The notes under the pieces are model-generated. The model worked only from the letters and a program-made list of their open reading frames with translations. It was not told the origin of the DNA and made no database searches. Below, one piece after another: positions 26,701-34,591 of a DNA stretch of 64,000 nucleotides. The number at the start of each line of letters is the position of its first letter. Position 1 is the stretch's first letter. A program made the translations under genes and the position numbers. This DNA is from Pseudomonadota bacterium (lineage in GTDB: Bacteria; Pseudomonadota; Gammaproteobacteria; Burkholderiales; Burkholderiaceae_C): the NCBI GenBank assembly GCA_022566735.1, contig JADFIG010000007.1:1-64000 (forward strand), written 5' to 3'.

Positions 26701-27252
26701 CATGGGGTAGAGGTCGATGAGGCCGCCCCGCACGGCGTATTCCCCCGGCGACACCACCTGGCTGACATGGTTGTAGCCGGCCAGCGTGAGCTGGGACTTC
26801 AGCGCGGCTTCGTTGAGCTTCTGCTTTTGCTTGAAGTGGAAGGTGTAGGCCGCCAGGAAGGAGGGCGGTGCCAGCCGCGTCAGCGCGGTGGTGGCCGGCA
26901 GCATGACCAGGTCGACGCCTTTGTCGCCCTCGCCGCCGACGCCGTTCTGCATGCGCCACAGCGTGGCCAGGCGTTCGGAGATCAGGTCCTGGTGGGGCGA
27001 GAAGGTGTCGTAGGGCAGCGTCTCCCAGTCAGGGAAGATGGCGCAGCGCAACTCCGGCGCGAAGAACGCCACCTCGTCGAGCAGGCGTTGGGCGTCCGCG
27101 GGGTCGGCGGTCAGCAGCGCGGTCAGCTGCCCCTGTGCCTGGCGTGCGCGGGTGAAGTGCGCCAGCAAGGCCGCGTCTGCGGAGCCTGCGGGGCGGGGCA
27201 CGGTGTGGCGTTTGCCGGGGGCGATGTTCGGGAGGGGCAGGGCGGGCAACAT
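23737..27252 (-). CDS. mfd: Transcription-repair coupling factor
   Basis: 1171 residues, close to the E. coli length. The N-terminal part is UvrB-like (FPDWETLPYDTFSPHQD), followed by the RNA polymerase interaction domain (LNVGDPVVHSNHGIGRYQGL, around residue 500). The RecG-like translocase has Walker A GDVGFGKTEVA (~650), the DEEH box LLIIDEEHRFG (~750) and TATPIPRT. The TRCF C-terminal domain ends the protein. It releases RNA polymerase stalled at lesions and recruits UvrA. It is transcribed alone; no terminator is visible after it. Confidence 0.97.
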   Translation of the reverse strand: MLPALPLPNIAPGKRHTVPRPAGSADAALLAHFTRARQAQGQLTALLTADPADAQRLLDEVAFFAPELRCAIFPDWETLPYDTFSPHQDLISERLATLWRMQNGVGGEGDKGVDLVMLPATTALTRLAPPSFLAAYTFHFKQKQKLNEAALKSQLTLAGYNHVSQVVSPGEYAVRGGLIDLYPMGSPVPYRVDLFGDEIDSIRTFDPDTQRSLYPVPEVRLLPGREFPMDEAARGAFRNRWRERIEGDPTRSRIYKDIGTGVATAGIEYYLPLFFDDTASFFQHLGDPGQGGAAVVLHGDIDEALRRFWTETRERHRFLQHDPERPLLPPEDIFLKPDEFFALANAHAVLAVRGNEPSESPAWARPLPNLSVERGGQDPLRKLEEHLGRTDARVLVVAESAGRRESLMELLRDHRLELPSVDSLQAFADSAHRHAITAAPLAAGFIWQTADARDAAGAAPSLHLVTETELFDATPTTRRRKKSEQATDVDSLIKDLSELNVGDPVVHSNHGIGRYQGLINLDLGDGPSEFLHLEYADKAVLYVPVSQLHLISRYTGVSAEEAPLHKLGSPQWDKAKRKAAEQVRDTAAELLNLYARRAAREGFAFRFSAQDYEAFATSFGFEETPDQRAAIHAVIQDMISPRPMDRLVCGDVGFGKTEVALRAMFVAVTSGKQVALLAPTTLLAEQHYQNIADRFAQWPVKVAEMSRFRSAKEIKGAMQGLEDGTIDIVVGTHKLLSESVKFKRLGLLIIDEEHRFGVRHKEAIKAMRADIDVLTLTATPIPRTLGMAMEGLRDLSVIATAPQRRLAIKTFVRSENSSIIREAVLRELKRGGQIYFLHNEVETIENRRDKLQELLPEARIAVAHGQMPERELERVMRDFVAQRHNVLLCSTIIETGIDVPSANTIIISRADKFGLAQLHQLRGRVGRSHHQAYAYLLVPDVEGLTKQAAQRLDAIQNMEELGSGFYLAMHDLEIRGAGEVLGDSQSGNMMEVGFQLYNEMLSEAVRALKSGKEPDLLSPSGLFGSNTDINLHAPALLPDAYCGDVHVRLSLYKRLATADSLGKIEAMLEEVVDRFGKLPPQAQALFDTHKLRVQAKPYGVVKIDAAPGIINVSFRPNPPIDPMRIIELVQKNKQIKLAGNDKLRIEKALSDPKDRAQYVRDLLRALGQPMS

Positions 27253-27330
27253 GCAGGATCCGGGCGCGGCAATGGCAAACCGCCCGCATCTCTGTGGGAG
27301 GCGGGCGTGAAACTGGGCTGAGCGGGCATT

Positions 27331-28266
27331 TTATCGGGGCGTGCCTGCTCGGGTGGCGTGGCCCTCCAGCTGCGCATGGACCTCGGTGGCCACCCGGGCC
27401 AGCGTTTGCCGGGGCACTTGGGCAGACAGGGCGTAGCCGGTGCCCTGATCGACCCAGTAAAACAGGTGGAGATCGCCTTGCTGCACGAAGCGGAAGGCGG
27501 TGTCCTGTGCCCCGTCTGCCGGCGGTGCGCGATGCCGGCTGATGTACAGCGTCAGGCGCTCCGGTGGCTGGCCCTGCGAGCGCTCGTACATGAGTTGGGC
27601 CACCGGCCCGCTGTCCCCGGGCAGCAGCCGGCCGCCAACGAGCGTCCAGCCCAGCGCCTGCAATTGCGGCGGACGCACCTCGGCGCCGGTGCGGCGGGTC
27701 AGCCAGCGGGTCAGTTGCGCTTCCTGGTCGGCGCCGATTTCGACGGGGCGCTTGGGGTCCGGCGTGAACACGGCGTGCGCCACCGCGGCCTGCTGCACCC
27801 AGGCCATGGGCAAGGAAGCCGAGCGCGGCCCGCCGCTGTCGCCGCTGCCGTTGATGCCAGCGGCGTCCGCCATGTGGTGGGCATGTCCCCACCAGCCTGC
27901 GGCACCGCCCAGCGCACCGCTGACCACGGCCAGCAGCATGGCCGCAACCCAGGCCGGCGGGAAGAGGGAGGGCATGCCTTGCGCCAGGCGGTGCCAGAGC
28001 GAGGGCCGTCGACCTCGGGCGGGCGGGCGAGCGGCAGCCAGCAGGGCCTCAGGAATGGATTCGTCCAGCACCTCGCGGTGCAGGCCAGACAGGCGCTGCC
28101 GGTGGACGCGGTCGGTGTGCGCCTGTCGTGCCGCATCGGGGTGACCCTCCAGCCAGCGGGTCACCCGGGCCAGGGCTTCGGGGGGCAGTTCGCCATCGAC
28201 CCATGCCTGGCGCTCGGCTTCGCTCACGCCATCATCCTCGGGGCCCTGCGTGGTCTGATCGTTCAT
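27331..28266 (-). CDS. Membrane anti-sigma factor
   Basis: 311 residues from the ATG at 28266, overlapping the sigma gene's stop (ATGAAATGA arrangement). The N-terminal cytoplasmic part (SEAERQAWVDGELPPEALARVTRWLEGHPDAA) is like COG5662 anti-sigma factors. It lacks the HxxxCxxC zinc motif. One membrane helix follows (AWVAAMLLAVVSGALGGAAGW, about residues 125-147), then a periplasmic domain. It should hold the sigma factor encoded upstream inactive. Regulation is probably by proteolysis, an inference from the family. Confidence 0.87.
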   Translation of the reverse strand: MNDQTTQGPEDDGVSEAERQAWVDGELPPEALARVTRWLEGHPDAARQAHTDRVHRQRLSGLHREVLDESIPEALLAAARPPARGRRPSLWHRLAQGMPSLFPPAWVAAMLLAVVSGALGGAAGWWGHAHHMADAAGINGSGDSGGPRSASLPMAWVQQAAVAHAVFTPDPKRPVEIGADQEAQLTRWLTRRTGAEVRPPQLQALGWTLVGGRLLPGDSGPVAQLMYERSQGQPPERLTLYISRHRAPPADGAQDTAFRFVQQGDLHLFYWVDQGTGYALSAQVPRQTLARVATEVHAQLEGHATRAGTPR

Positions 28267-28778
28267 TTCATCACCTTCAGCCTGGGCGCGGGGGCGGATG
28301 CCGCCAGTTGCTGGCGCAACCTGTCGCGCCCTCGGGACAGGCGCGACATCACCGTGCCGATGGGCGTGCCCAGCGTCGCGGCCACTTCGGCATAGCTCAT
28401 GTCTTCCAGCCCCACCAGCAGGAGCACGGCGCGTTGCTCTTCGGGCAGGGCCATCAGGGCCGTGGCCAGGTCGCGCAACGCCAGCCCGTCGTGTTGCGTG
28501 GCGCGGGCGTGGGGCCCTGCGCCGTGGTCGTCCAGCGCATCGAGGGGCTGCAGCATGCCGGGCGGCGGGCTGCGGCGCAACTGGTCGACGCGGACGTTGT
28601 GCATGATGGTGAACAGCCAGGCGCGCAGGCTGCGGTCGGCCTGCCAGCGCGCAGCGTGACGCCATGCGCGCTCCAGCGTGTCTTGCACGAGGTCGTCGGC
28701 CATGGCGCGATCGCCGACCAGGGCCCGTGCGTAGCGGCGCAGGCTGGGGATGACCGCGACCAGGGCCTCGCTGTCCAT
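28263..28778 (-). CDS. ECF-type RNA polymerase sigma factor
   Basis: 171 residues from the ATG at 28778. Region 2 is LVQDTLERAWRHAARW and LRAWLFTIMHNVRVDQLRR; region 4 is ALPEEQRAVLLLVGLEDMSYAEVAATLGTPIGTVMSRLSRGRDRLRQ. This is the standard ECF length and order. It starts 4 nt after the lipoprotein gene stops and overlaps the anti-sigma gene by 4 nt, so the three form an operon. Confidence 0.93.
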   Translation of the reverse strand: MDSEALVAVIPSLRRYARALVGDRAMADDLVQDTLERAWRHAARWQADRSLRAWLFTIMHNVRVDQLRRSPPPGMLQPLDALDDHGAGPHARATQHDGLALRDLATALMALPEEQRAVLLLVGLEDMSYAEVAATLGTPIGTVMSRLSRGRDRLRQQLAASAPAPRLKVMK

Positions 28779-28782
28779 GGGC

Positions 28783-29172
28783 TCAGGGCCTGACGGCGTG
28801 CCAGACCTGGTTGAAGCCGTCGCCCGTGGCGTCGCCGGGCTTCTGGTCCTTGGCCCAGAAGTACAGCGGGCGGCCCTTGAGCGCCCATTGCTTGCGTCCA
28901 TCGTCGCGGGTCACCAGGCTGAAATCACCCGAGGGCTGGGCGTTGGCCTCGGCCAGCAGCGGCGGCCAGTTGGTGGCGCAAGGGCCGTTGCAGACGCTCT
29001 TGCCAGAGCCGGCAGCATCCTTGTCGAAGGTGTAGAGCGTCATCTGGTTGGTGCCCACCAGCAGGCCCTGCGCGAAATTGGCAGGCACGGGTGGGCTGGC
29101 TCGGTAAGTGGTGCAGCCGGCCAGGGTCAGGGCGGCGATCGTCATCCAGGCGAGCGTGTTCGGGGTGCGCAT
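28783..29172 (-). CDS. Secreted lipoprotein with repeat domain (PF03640-like)
   Basis: 129 residues from the ATG at 29172, preceded by AAGGAG at 7 nt. The lipobox LTLAGC sits at residues 15-20. The domain with TLYTFDKDAAGSGKSVCNGPCATNWPPLL and the second half KGRPLYFWAKDQKPGDATGDG matches the predicted lipoprotein family COG4315/PF03640. The Cys pair (CNGPC) is in the first repeat. Its exact role is unknown. It is the first gene of the ECF sigma/anti-sigma operon and may be the sensor or the target of that system. Confidence 0.85.
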   Translation of the reverse strand: MRTPNTLAWMTIAALTLAGCTTYRASPPVPANFAQGLLVGTNQMTLYTFDKDAAGSGKSVCNGPCATNWPPLLAEANAQPSGDFSLVTRDDGRKQWALKGRPLYFWAKDQKPGDATGDGFNQVWHAVRP

Positions 29173-29296
29173 GGTGGGGCTCCTTAGGCTTGGGTTGGGC
29201 GGGATGTCATGGGGTGTACGCGCCCACCCGGCGCCATATTCCACCCTGGCAGGATTTTTTGCGAGGGCGCGGCGAGCCCCGGTGGACAATCGCGCC

Positions 29297-30049
29297 ATGT
29301 CTTACGTGATGGCTTCGTCCGATTTCAAGCCGCGTTGTTTCGCGCTCGTGCCCTGTGCCGGGGTGGGGGCGCGTGCGGGCGTGGGTGGCCCCAAGCAATA
29401 CCACCCGGTGGCCGGGCGTGCCGTGGTGGCGCACACGCTGGCGGCGCTGCAGGCCGTGCCGGGGCTGGCTGCCACGCTGGTGGTGCTGTCGCCCACCGAT
29501 GCGCAGTTCGAACGGCACGTTCCCGGGTTCACCGGGGAGCGCGCCTGGGTGGCCCGCGTCGGGGGCGCCTCCCGCGCGGACAGCGTCACCAACGGCCTGG
29601 CGGAGTTGCTGGCCCGCGGTGCGCAGCCGCACGACTGGGTGCTGGTGCACGATGCCGCGCGCTGCCTGCTTCAGCCGGCCTGGGTGGAGCGACTGATCGA
29701 GGCGTGTGAAGCCGACGAGGTGGGCGGGCTGCTGGCCTTGCCGCTGGCCGACACCCTCAAGGCTGCCGTGAAGGGCCCGGGTGGGGAGCCCCGCGCGCAG
29801 TCCACGGTCGACCGCACGGCCAAATGGGCGGCGCAGACCCCGCAGATGTTCCGCCTGGGGCTGTTGCGTCCGGCGCTGGTGTCGGCGCTCTCTGACGCTG
29901 CCACGGCCGCAGCCATCACAGACGAAGCCAGTGCCATCGAGGCGCTGGGCCATGCCCCCCGCCTGGTGCCGGGTGACTGGGAAAACTTCAAGCTCACCTG
30001 GCCCGCGGATTTCGCTTTGGCCGAGCGCCTGCTGGCGACGCGGGGCTGA
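29297..30049 (+). CDS. ispD: 2-C-methyl-D-erythritol 4-phosphate cytidylyltransferase
   Basis: 250 residues from the ATG at 29297; ATG 29309 is an alternative. The signature GVGARAGVGGPKQYHPVAGR (CTP-binding G-x-G-x-R...PKQY) is near residue 20. VLVHDAARCL and DTLK-type LPLADTLKAA follow, and the C-terminal DEASAIEALGH and VPGDWENFKLTWP fit. It makes CDP-methylerythritol in the non-mevalonate isoprenoid pathway. ispF, usually adjacent, is 2.7 kb downstream. The 3' end overlaps the convergent zeta-toxin gene by 56 nt. Confidence 0.95.
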   Translation: MSYVMASSDFKPRCFALVPCAGVGARAGVGGPKQYHPVAGRAVVAHTLAALQAVPGLAATLVVLSPTDAQFERHVPGFTGERAWVARVGGASRADSVTNGLAELLARGAQPHDWVLVHDAARCLLQPAWVERLIEACEADEVGGLLALPLADTLKAAVKGPGGEPRAQSTVDRTAKWAAQTPQMFRLGLLRPALVSALSDAATAAAITDEASAIEALGHAPRLVPGDWENFKLTWPADFALAERLLATRG

Positions 30050-30728
30050 TGGCGGCGGGCTGACGCGAGACCGCGTTCTTGAGCGCCGCCATCACGATGG
30101 GCTTGGCCCACGCCGGGGTGCTCGCCAGGCTCGCGGCATCGCTCGGAGCCAGCACGCGCGGTGCTTGCCAGTGCAACAGCAGCCGTGGCCTGGGCGGCTG
30201 GCCTTGGTGGGGATCTGCTTCTGCGGTGTTGTCGTAGACGCGCAATTCGGTCAGATGCGCAAGCAACTGGATGAGCTGCAGCCGGCTCTGGTCGAAGCGG
30301 CGGCGGATGTCGGCCTCGGGGATGTCGTGCCCCCCCTGGCGCACCCGTGCCTTCACCCGCGCCAGATGGTGCTCCGGGCTGGCCAGCCCCACGTACCAGA
30401 TGCGGACCTCGAAGCCGGCATCGGCCGCCTGGCGCAGCAACTTCGCCAGGCTCTGGCCGCCCAGGGTGGTTTCGAACTGGTAGTCCAGCCGCTGGGCAAT
30501 GGCGTGCTGCAACAGGCGCTTGCCCTCGTGCCAGGCAGCGCTGTTGGCCTGCGTGGCGCTGAGGTGCGGCTGGGCCTGGCGGATGCGGGCCGCGGCCTCG
30601 TCCGGGTTGAAGTACTGGGCGCCGCTGGCTCGGATCATGGCGCCACCGATGCTGCTTTTGCCGGCACCGTTGGTGCCCGCCAGCACGAACAGTCGGGGCG
30701 CCCGGGGGAGGGGGGCCTGAGGCGCCAT
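29994..30728 (-). CDS. Zeta-toxin-family kinase (toxin of a Phd-zeta pair)
   Basis: 244 residues. The Walker A motif FVLAGTNGAGKSSIGG is at residues 14-29. FNPDEAAARIRQ, the downstream family pattern QFETTLGGQSLAKLL and RFDQSRLQL match zeta-type P-loop kinases, which phosphorylate UDP-N-acetylglucosamine or another small substrate. The start follows directly on the stop of the Phd-like gene, so the pair is one module. The C-terminal ~20 residues are basic and run into the 3' end of ispD on the other strand. Confidence 0.85.
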   Translation of the reverse strand: MAPQAPLPRAPRLFVLAGTNGAGKSSIGGAMIRASGAQYFNPDEAAARIRQAQPHLSATQANSAAWHEGKRLLQHAIAQRLDYQFETTLGGQSLAKLLRQAADAGFEVRIWYVGLASPEHHLARVKARVRQGGHDIPEADIRRRFDQSRLQLIQLLAHLTELRVYDNTAEADPHQGQPPRPRLLLHWQAPRVLAPSDAASLASTPAWAKPIVMAALKNAVSRQPAAISPASPAGARPKRNPRAR

Positions 30729-31079
30729 TCAGCGCGGGGCTTGGGCTGCGGCCAGTGCGGCCTGCCCCATGGCTTCGGGCGAGGCATCGAAAGCGGCCAT
30801 CATGCCCTGGCGCGACGCCGGGGTCTGCATCTGCATCAGCAGGGCGTCGAACTCATGGCTCAGGCTGCCCAGGGCCTGATCGCGTGCATCCAGCAGCGCC
30901 TGATAGGCATCGAGCGACAGCACCACGGCCGTGGTGCGATCCCGTTTGGTGATGGCGACCATGCCCTGGCTGGACGCCGTGTCCAGCACCCGGCCAAAGC
31001 TGTTCTTGGCTTCGGTGGCAGAGAACTCCGGGACGTCCACGTTGTCACCGAGGGGGTTGCGCAGGTGCAGGGCGGTCAT
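30729..31079 (-). CDS. Phd/YefM-family antitoxin
   Basis: 116 residues. VPEFSATEAKNSFGRVLDTASSQGMVAITKRDRTTAVVLSLDAYQALL is the Phd/YefM DNA-binding dimer fold (shown here in adjacent motifs SATEAKNSFGRVLD and TAVVLSLDAYQALL). A longer C-terminal tail (~60 residues, QMQTPASRQGMMAAFDASP) probably wraps the toxin. The stop directly precedes the zeta-toxin start. Phd antitoxins usually repress their own promoter; an inverted repeat sits in the promoter spacer just upstream. Confidence 0.85.
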   Translation of the reverse strand: MTALHLRNPLGDNVDVPEFSATEAKNSFGRVLDTASSQGMVAITKRDRTTAVVLSLDAYQALLDARDQALGSLSHEFDALLMQMQTPASRQGMMAAFDASPEAMGQAALAAAQAPR

Positions 31080-31106
31080 GGCGGTGGGCGGCTGATGGGG
31101 TGTTTC

Positions 31107-31134
31107 ATTTTAGCCATTTTGGCTTTTTTGTCCA
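31107..31134 (-). promoter_or_regulatory. Promoter and probable operator of the Phd-zeta module
   Basis: Read leftward, TGGACA (31134-31129) and TAAAAT (31112-31107) are 16 nt apart. The spacer contains the inverted repeat AGCCA-NNN-TGGCT (31112-31124), placed as a repressor site would be. The Phd-family start is about 28 nt downstream. Confidence 0.65.
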
Positions 31135-31162
31135 TGAGCGACCCTCCTGCCCGAGCGCCATG

Positions 31163-31186
31163 AAAAAAGCCCGGCGGGGCCGGGCT
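31163..31186 (-). terminator. Rho-independent terminator of amtB
   Basis: Read leftward, AGCCCGG and CCGGGCT form a 7-bp stem with a 5-nt loop, followed by six T. It lies 8 nt after the amtB stop codon. Confidence 0.9.
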
Positions 31187-31193
31187 GGGAGGA

Positions 31194-32396
31194 TCACCAG
31201 GAGACTTCCTGCTCCGGTGTCGAGCGGATGCGGTGCAGCGACAGGTCTGCGCCATCGAATTCTTCTTCCTGGCTCAAGCGCAGGCCCATGGCCTTGTTCA
31301 GCACACCGTACACCAGGCCGCCGGTCAGCAGGGCAAAGCCCACCACGATCAGCGTGCCCAGCACCTGCGTGCCCAGCTGCACGCCACCTGCGCCACCCAG
31401 GGCCGTCTGGCCGAAGATGCCCGCGGCGATGCCCCCCCAGGCGCCGCACAGGCCATGCAGGGGCCACACGCCCAGCACGTCATCGATCTTCAGCTTGTTC
31501 TGCACCAGGGTGAACATGACGACGAACAGCGCACCGGCCACGGCGCCGACCACCAGGGCGCCGGCGGGATGCATGACGTCCGAGCCCGCGCACACCGCCA
31601 CCAGGCCGGCCAGGGGGCCGTTGTAGGCGAAGCCCGGGTCGTTCTTGCCCAGCAGCACGGCCACCAGGGTGCCGCCCACCAGGGCCATCAGCGAGTTCAC
31701 CGCCACCAGGCCCGAGATCTTGTCGATGGTCTGGGCGCTCATGACGTTGAAGCCGAACCAGCCCACGGCCAGGATCCACGAGCCCAGGGCCAGGAAGGGG
31801 ATGCTCGACGGCGGGTGGGCCGACATCGCGCCGTCCTTGCGGTAGCGGTTGCGGCGCGCACCCAGGATCAGCACGGCCGGCAGCGCGATCCAGCCACCGA
31901 AGGCGTGCACGACGATCGAGCCGGCAAAGTCATGCAAGGGGGCGCCCGTCACCGACTGCAGCCAGTCCTCGAAGCCGAACTTGTTGTTCCACACCGCGCC
32001 TTCGCACAGAGGGTAGAACACGCCGACGATGATGGCCGTGGCCAGCAGTTGCGGGCCGAACTTGGCGCGCTCGGCGATGCCACCCGAAATGATGGCCGGA
32101 ATGGCCGCGGCGAAGGTCAGCAGGAAGAAGAACTTCACCAGGGCGTAGCCGTTGTTCTGCGCCAGGGTGCCGGCACCGGCAAAGAAGTCCACGCCGTACG
32201 CGATGGTGTAGCCGACGAAGAAGTAGACGATGGTCGAGACGCAGAAATCCACCAGGATCTTGACCAGGGCATTGACCTGGTTCTTGCCCCGCACCGTGCC
32301 CAGCTCCAGGAATGCGAAGCCTGCGTGCATGGCCAGCACCATCACGGCACCCAGCAGGATGAACAGCGCGTCAGCGCCTTGTTTGAGTTGTTCCAT
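31194..32396 (-). CDS. amtB: Ammonium transporter
   Basis: 400 residues from the ATG at 32396; the codon two earlier is TTG. Eleven hydrophobic helices fit the Amt/Rh fold. Conserved stretches are MHAGFAFLELGTVRGKN, DFAGSIVVHAFGGW (the first pore histidine), GWFGFNVMSAQ and WPLHGLCGAWGGIAAGIFG (second pore histidine). It is the ammonium channel, normally regulated by GlnK, but no glnK gene is adjacent. Upstream are a -24/-12 promoter and two NtrC-like sites, so expression should rise in nitrogen limitation. Confidence 0.96.
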   Translation of the reverse strand: MEQLKQGADALFILLGAVMVLAMHAGFAFLELGTVRGKNQVNALVKILVDFCVSTIVYFFVGYTIAYGVDFFAGAGTLAQNNGYALVKFFFLLTFAAAIPAIISGGIAERAKFGPQLLATAIIVGVFYPLCEGAVWNNKFGFEDWLQSVTGAPLHDFAGSIVVHAFGGWIALPAVLILGARRNRYRKDGAMSAHPPSSIPFLALGSWILAVGWFGFNVMSAQTIDKISGLVAVNSLMALVGGTLVAVLLGKNDPGFAYNGPLAGLVAVCAGSDVMHPAGALVVGAVAGALFVVMFTLVQNKLKIDDVLGVWPLHGLCGAWGGIAAGIFGQTALGGAGGVQLGTQVLGTLIVVGFALLTGGLVYGVLNKAMGLRLSQEEEFDGADLSLHRIRSTPEQEVSW

Positions 32397-32484
32397 GTGC
32401 AATCGCCAGAAAGAGATTCAAAGAACGCGGACGCACCGACATGAAGCGGATGGTCGTCCAAAATGATGTCTTGCACCAAATGAA

Positions 32485-32499
32485 GCAATTGCCGTGCCT
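32485..32499 (-). promoter_or_regulatory. Sigma-54 promoter of amtB
   Basis: Read leftward the sequence is AGGCACGGCAATTGC, fitting the GG-N10-GC -24/-12 pattern (-24 at 32494-32499, -12 at 32485-32488). The predicted transcription start is near 32473, about 75 nt before the amtB ATG. Confidence 0.85.
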
Positions 32500-32578
32500 G
32501 AATTTGGGGCGGAAATTCTGCGATGCGCACGGACATGGGCCAGACGCAGGCCCGATTCGCACCTGATCATGCATGTTG

Positions 32579-32634
32579 TGCACTCAAGTGGTGCTCTGCT
32601 GCCTGGCGCCCATGGCGTGCACCACATTGGTGTG
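32579..32634. promoter_or_regulatory. Two NtrC-like binding sites upstream of amtB
   Basis: TGCACTCAAGTGGTGCT (32579-32595) and TGCACCACATTGGTGTG (32618-32634) both fit the 17-bp TGCAC-N7-GTGCA dyad. They are 39 bp apart centre to centre, about 110 and 150 bp upstream of the predicted start. That is the usual layout of an NtrC enhancer. Confidence 0.75.
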
Positions 32635-32724
32635 ATGGCCGGGCGCCAGGTCCTGGGCCACACCGCGTCTGCCTGCGCGACAATGGCGTCAGTTTCACCC
32701 CGGGCCCGCCGCGGCCCCACCGAC

Positions 32725-33216
32725 ATGAATCCATCCGCCATGCGCATCGGGGAAGGCTGGGACACCCACGCCCTGGTGCAAGGCCGCCCGCTGATCCTGG
32801 GTGGCGTCACCATCCCCCACACCCACGGCCTGCTGGGTCACTCTGACGCGGATGCGCTGCTCCACGCCATCACCGACGCCCTGCTCGGCGCTGCGGCCCT
32901 GGGGGACATCGGCCGGCACTTCCCCGACTCCGACCCCACCTTCAAAGGCGCGGATTCGGTCGTCCTGCTGCAGGAGGCCGCCCGCCGCGTGGCTGCCGCC
33001 GGCTGGGGCATCGTCAACATCGACGCCACCATCGTGGCACAGGCCCCCAAGATGGCGCCCCACATCCCGGCCATGCGCGAGTGCATCGCCCGGGCCTTGG
33101 GCCTGCAGGTGGATGCGGTGAACGTCAAGGCCAAGACGGCCGAGAACATGGGGTCGGTCGGCGAGGGGCGAGCCATCGAGGCGCGCGCCGTCTGCCTGCT
33201 CTGCCGCGCCGGCTGA
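32725..33216 (+). CDS. ispF: 2-C-methyl-D-erythritol 2,4-cyclodiphosphate synthase
   Basis: 163 residues from ATG 32725; ATG 32740 ([10 protein letters not shown]) is the alternative and either fits family length (~160). GEGWDTHAL carries the Asp/His metal ligands, [19 protein letters not shown] is the next conserved stretch and [19 protein letters not shown] the flexible loop. [17 protein letters not shown] ends the protein as in all family members. It follows IspD and IspE in the isoprenoid pathway. It is separated from ispD by the toxin-antitoxin module and amtB. Confidence 0.96.
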   Translation: MNPSAMRIGEGWDTHALVQGRPLILGGVTIPHTHGLLGHSDADALLHAITDALLGAAALGDIGRHFPDSDPTFKGADSVVLLQEAARRVAAAGWGIVNIDATIVAQAPKMAPHIPAMRECIARALGLQVDAVNVKAKTAENMGSVGEGRAIEARAVCLLCRAG

Positions 33217-33259
33217 GGGCCTCGGGTGCACCAGGAGCCAGTGGCGCGGCTCAAGGGAC

Positions 33260-34588
33260 TCAAGGCGCCCGCTTGAGCTTGATGTGCGCGATCAGGCCGC
33301 CGCCGGGCGCGTTGGCCAACTCGAAATCGCCGCCCATGCGCTGCAGGGCCTTGTCGACGATGGCCAGACCCAGGCCGGCACCGGTCGCGGCGGTGCGGGC
33401 CGCATCGCCACGGAAGAAGGGCGTGGTCAGCTGCGACAGCTTCTCTGGCGCCACACCCGGGCCGTGGTCGCGCACACTCAGGATCACCCAGGAGCCGGAG
33501 CGCGTGTAGCCCACGTCCACGTTGGTGATGCCCGTGTAGGTGTTGCGGCCGTAGCGGCGCGCGTTCTCGAACAGGTTGGTGAGCACGCGGCCCAACTCGG
33601 TCTCGTCGGCCATGACACGGGTGTCGATGGGCAGCTTGGCCGTGATGCGGATGCGCTTGGTGTCGCGGAACTGGCTGATCGCCTTGTCCACCACCGAGGA
33701 CACGTGCACGGGCACCAGCTCGACGTTGCCCGGCCGCGCGTAGTCCATGAACTTGTCGATGATGGCGTCGAGCTGGTCGATGTCGGCCGCGATGTTGCGT
33801 TTGGCCTCTTCGTCGACCACGCTCATCTCGGCTTCCAGGCGCAGGCGGGCCAGGGGGGTGCGCAGGTCGTGCGAGATGCCGGCCAGCATCACGGCCCGGT
33901 CCTCGTCGACCTTGGCCAGCTCCCGCGCCATGCGGTTGAAGCCCTGGTTCACCTCGCGGATCTCGCGGGTGATCATCGACTCGTCCAGCACCGAGTCGTA
34001 CTCGCCTTCGCGGATGCGGCTGGCCGCGAACGACAGCTCCTTGAGCGGCTGGTTGATCAGCCGCGCGATCACGGCCGAGCCCAGCAGCGTGGCCACGAAA
34101 GCGATGCCCACCCAGGCGAACCACGTGCGCCCCGTCAGCGGCCCCACGCGGTTGGGGTCGGCCTGCAGCCAGTAGTTGTCGCGCTCGATCTGGAAGCCCA
34201 CCCACAGCCCCGGCACGCCGTTGACCGCGCTGGCCACGATGGTTGCCGGCCCCAGGCGGGAGTGCAGCTCCTCGCTGATGGTGCGCGTCAGGCGGCTGAC
34301 CTCGAAGGGCTCATAGCGGTCCGAGGGCTCGCGCGGCTTGAGGCGGATGGCCTCCTGGTCCGACAGCGTCTTGATCAGCGTGACGCGGTTGATGGCATCG
34401 GCATAGCGCAGCGCCGCCCGCGACAGGTTCACCAGGCTGGCGATCTGCTGGGCGGATTGCACCGCGCGGGGCTCGAACTCCATCGCCCGGAAGGTCTGCA
34501 GCCAGGCGAAGATGCCCGCGGCCAGCAACAGGCCCAGCAGGATGAAGGTTCGCCAGAAGAGACTGAGCGCGAAACGCTTGCGAGGCAT
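33260..34588 (-). CDS. EnvZ-type sensor histidine kinase
   Basis: 442 residues. The first membrane helix is FILLGLLLAAGIFAWLQTF (residues 15-33), the second near 155-175 (WFAWVGIAFVATLLGSAVIA), with a periplasmic sensor between them. A HAMP linker leads to the phospho-acceptor box GISHDLRTPLARLRLE (His ~ residue 239). The ATP-binding N, G1 and G2 boxes are LFENARRYG, SVRDHGPGV and TGAGLGLAIVDK. It overlaps no gene but starts 3 nt after the regulator's stop, so both form one operon. Confidence 0.93.
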   Translation of the reverse strand: MPRKRFALSLFWRTFILLGLLLAAGIFAWLQTFRAMEFEPRAVQSAQQIASLVNLSRAALRYADAINRVTLIKTLSDQEAIRLKPREPSDRYEPFEVSRLTRTISEELHSRLGPATIVASAVNGVPGLWVGFQIERDNYWLQADPNRVGPLTGRTWFAWVGIAFVATLLGSAVIARLINQPLKELSFAASRIREGEYDSVLDESMITREIREVNQGFNRMARELAKVDEDRAVMLAGISHDLRTPLARLRLEAEMSVVDEEAKRNIAADIDQLDAIIDKFMDYARPGNVELVPVHVSSVVDKAISQFRDTKRIRITAKLPIDTRVMADETELGRVLTNLFENARRYGRNTYTGITNVDVGYTRSGSWVILSVRDHGPGVAPEKLSQLTTPFFRGDAARTAATGAGLGLAIVDKALQRMGGDFELANAPGGGLIAHIKLKRAP

Positions 34589-34591
34589 CGA

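Larger units (their letters stand above)
32403..32724. other. Intergenic region between amtB and ispF
   Basis: 322 nt. It holds the sigma-54 promoter of amtB near its left end and two NtrC-like sites in the middle. The right end is only the untranslated lead-in to ispF. No further gene is supported. Confidence 0.6.

Noticed and set aside
24268..27321. A 1,017-codon open frame opposite mfd
   Set aside because: Same reason: mfd is unmistakable on the other strand.
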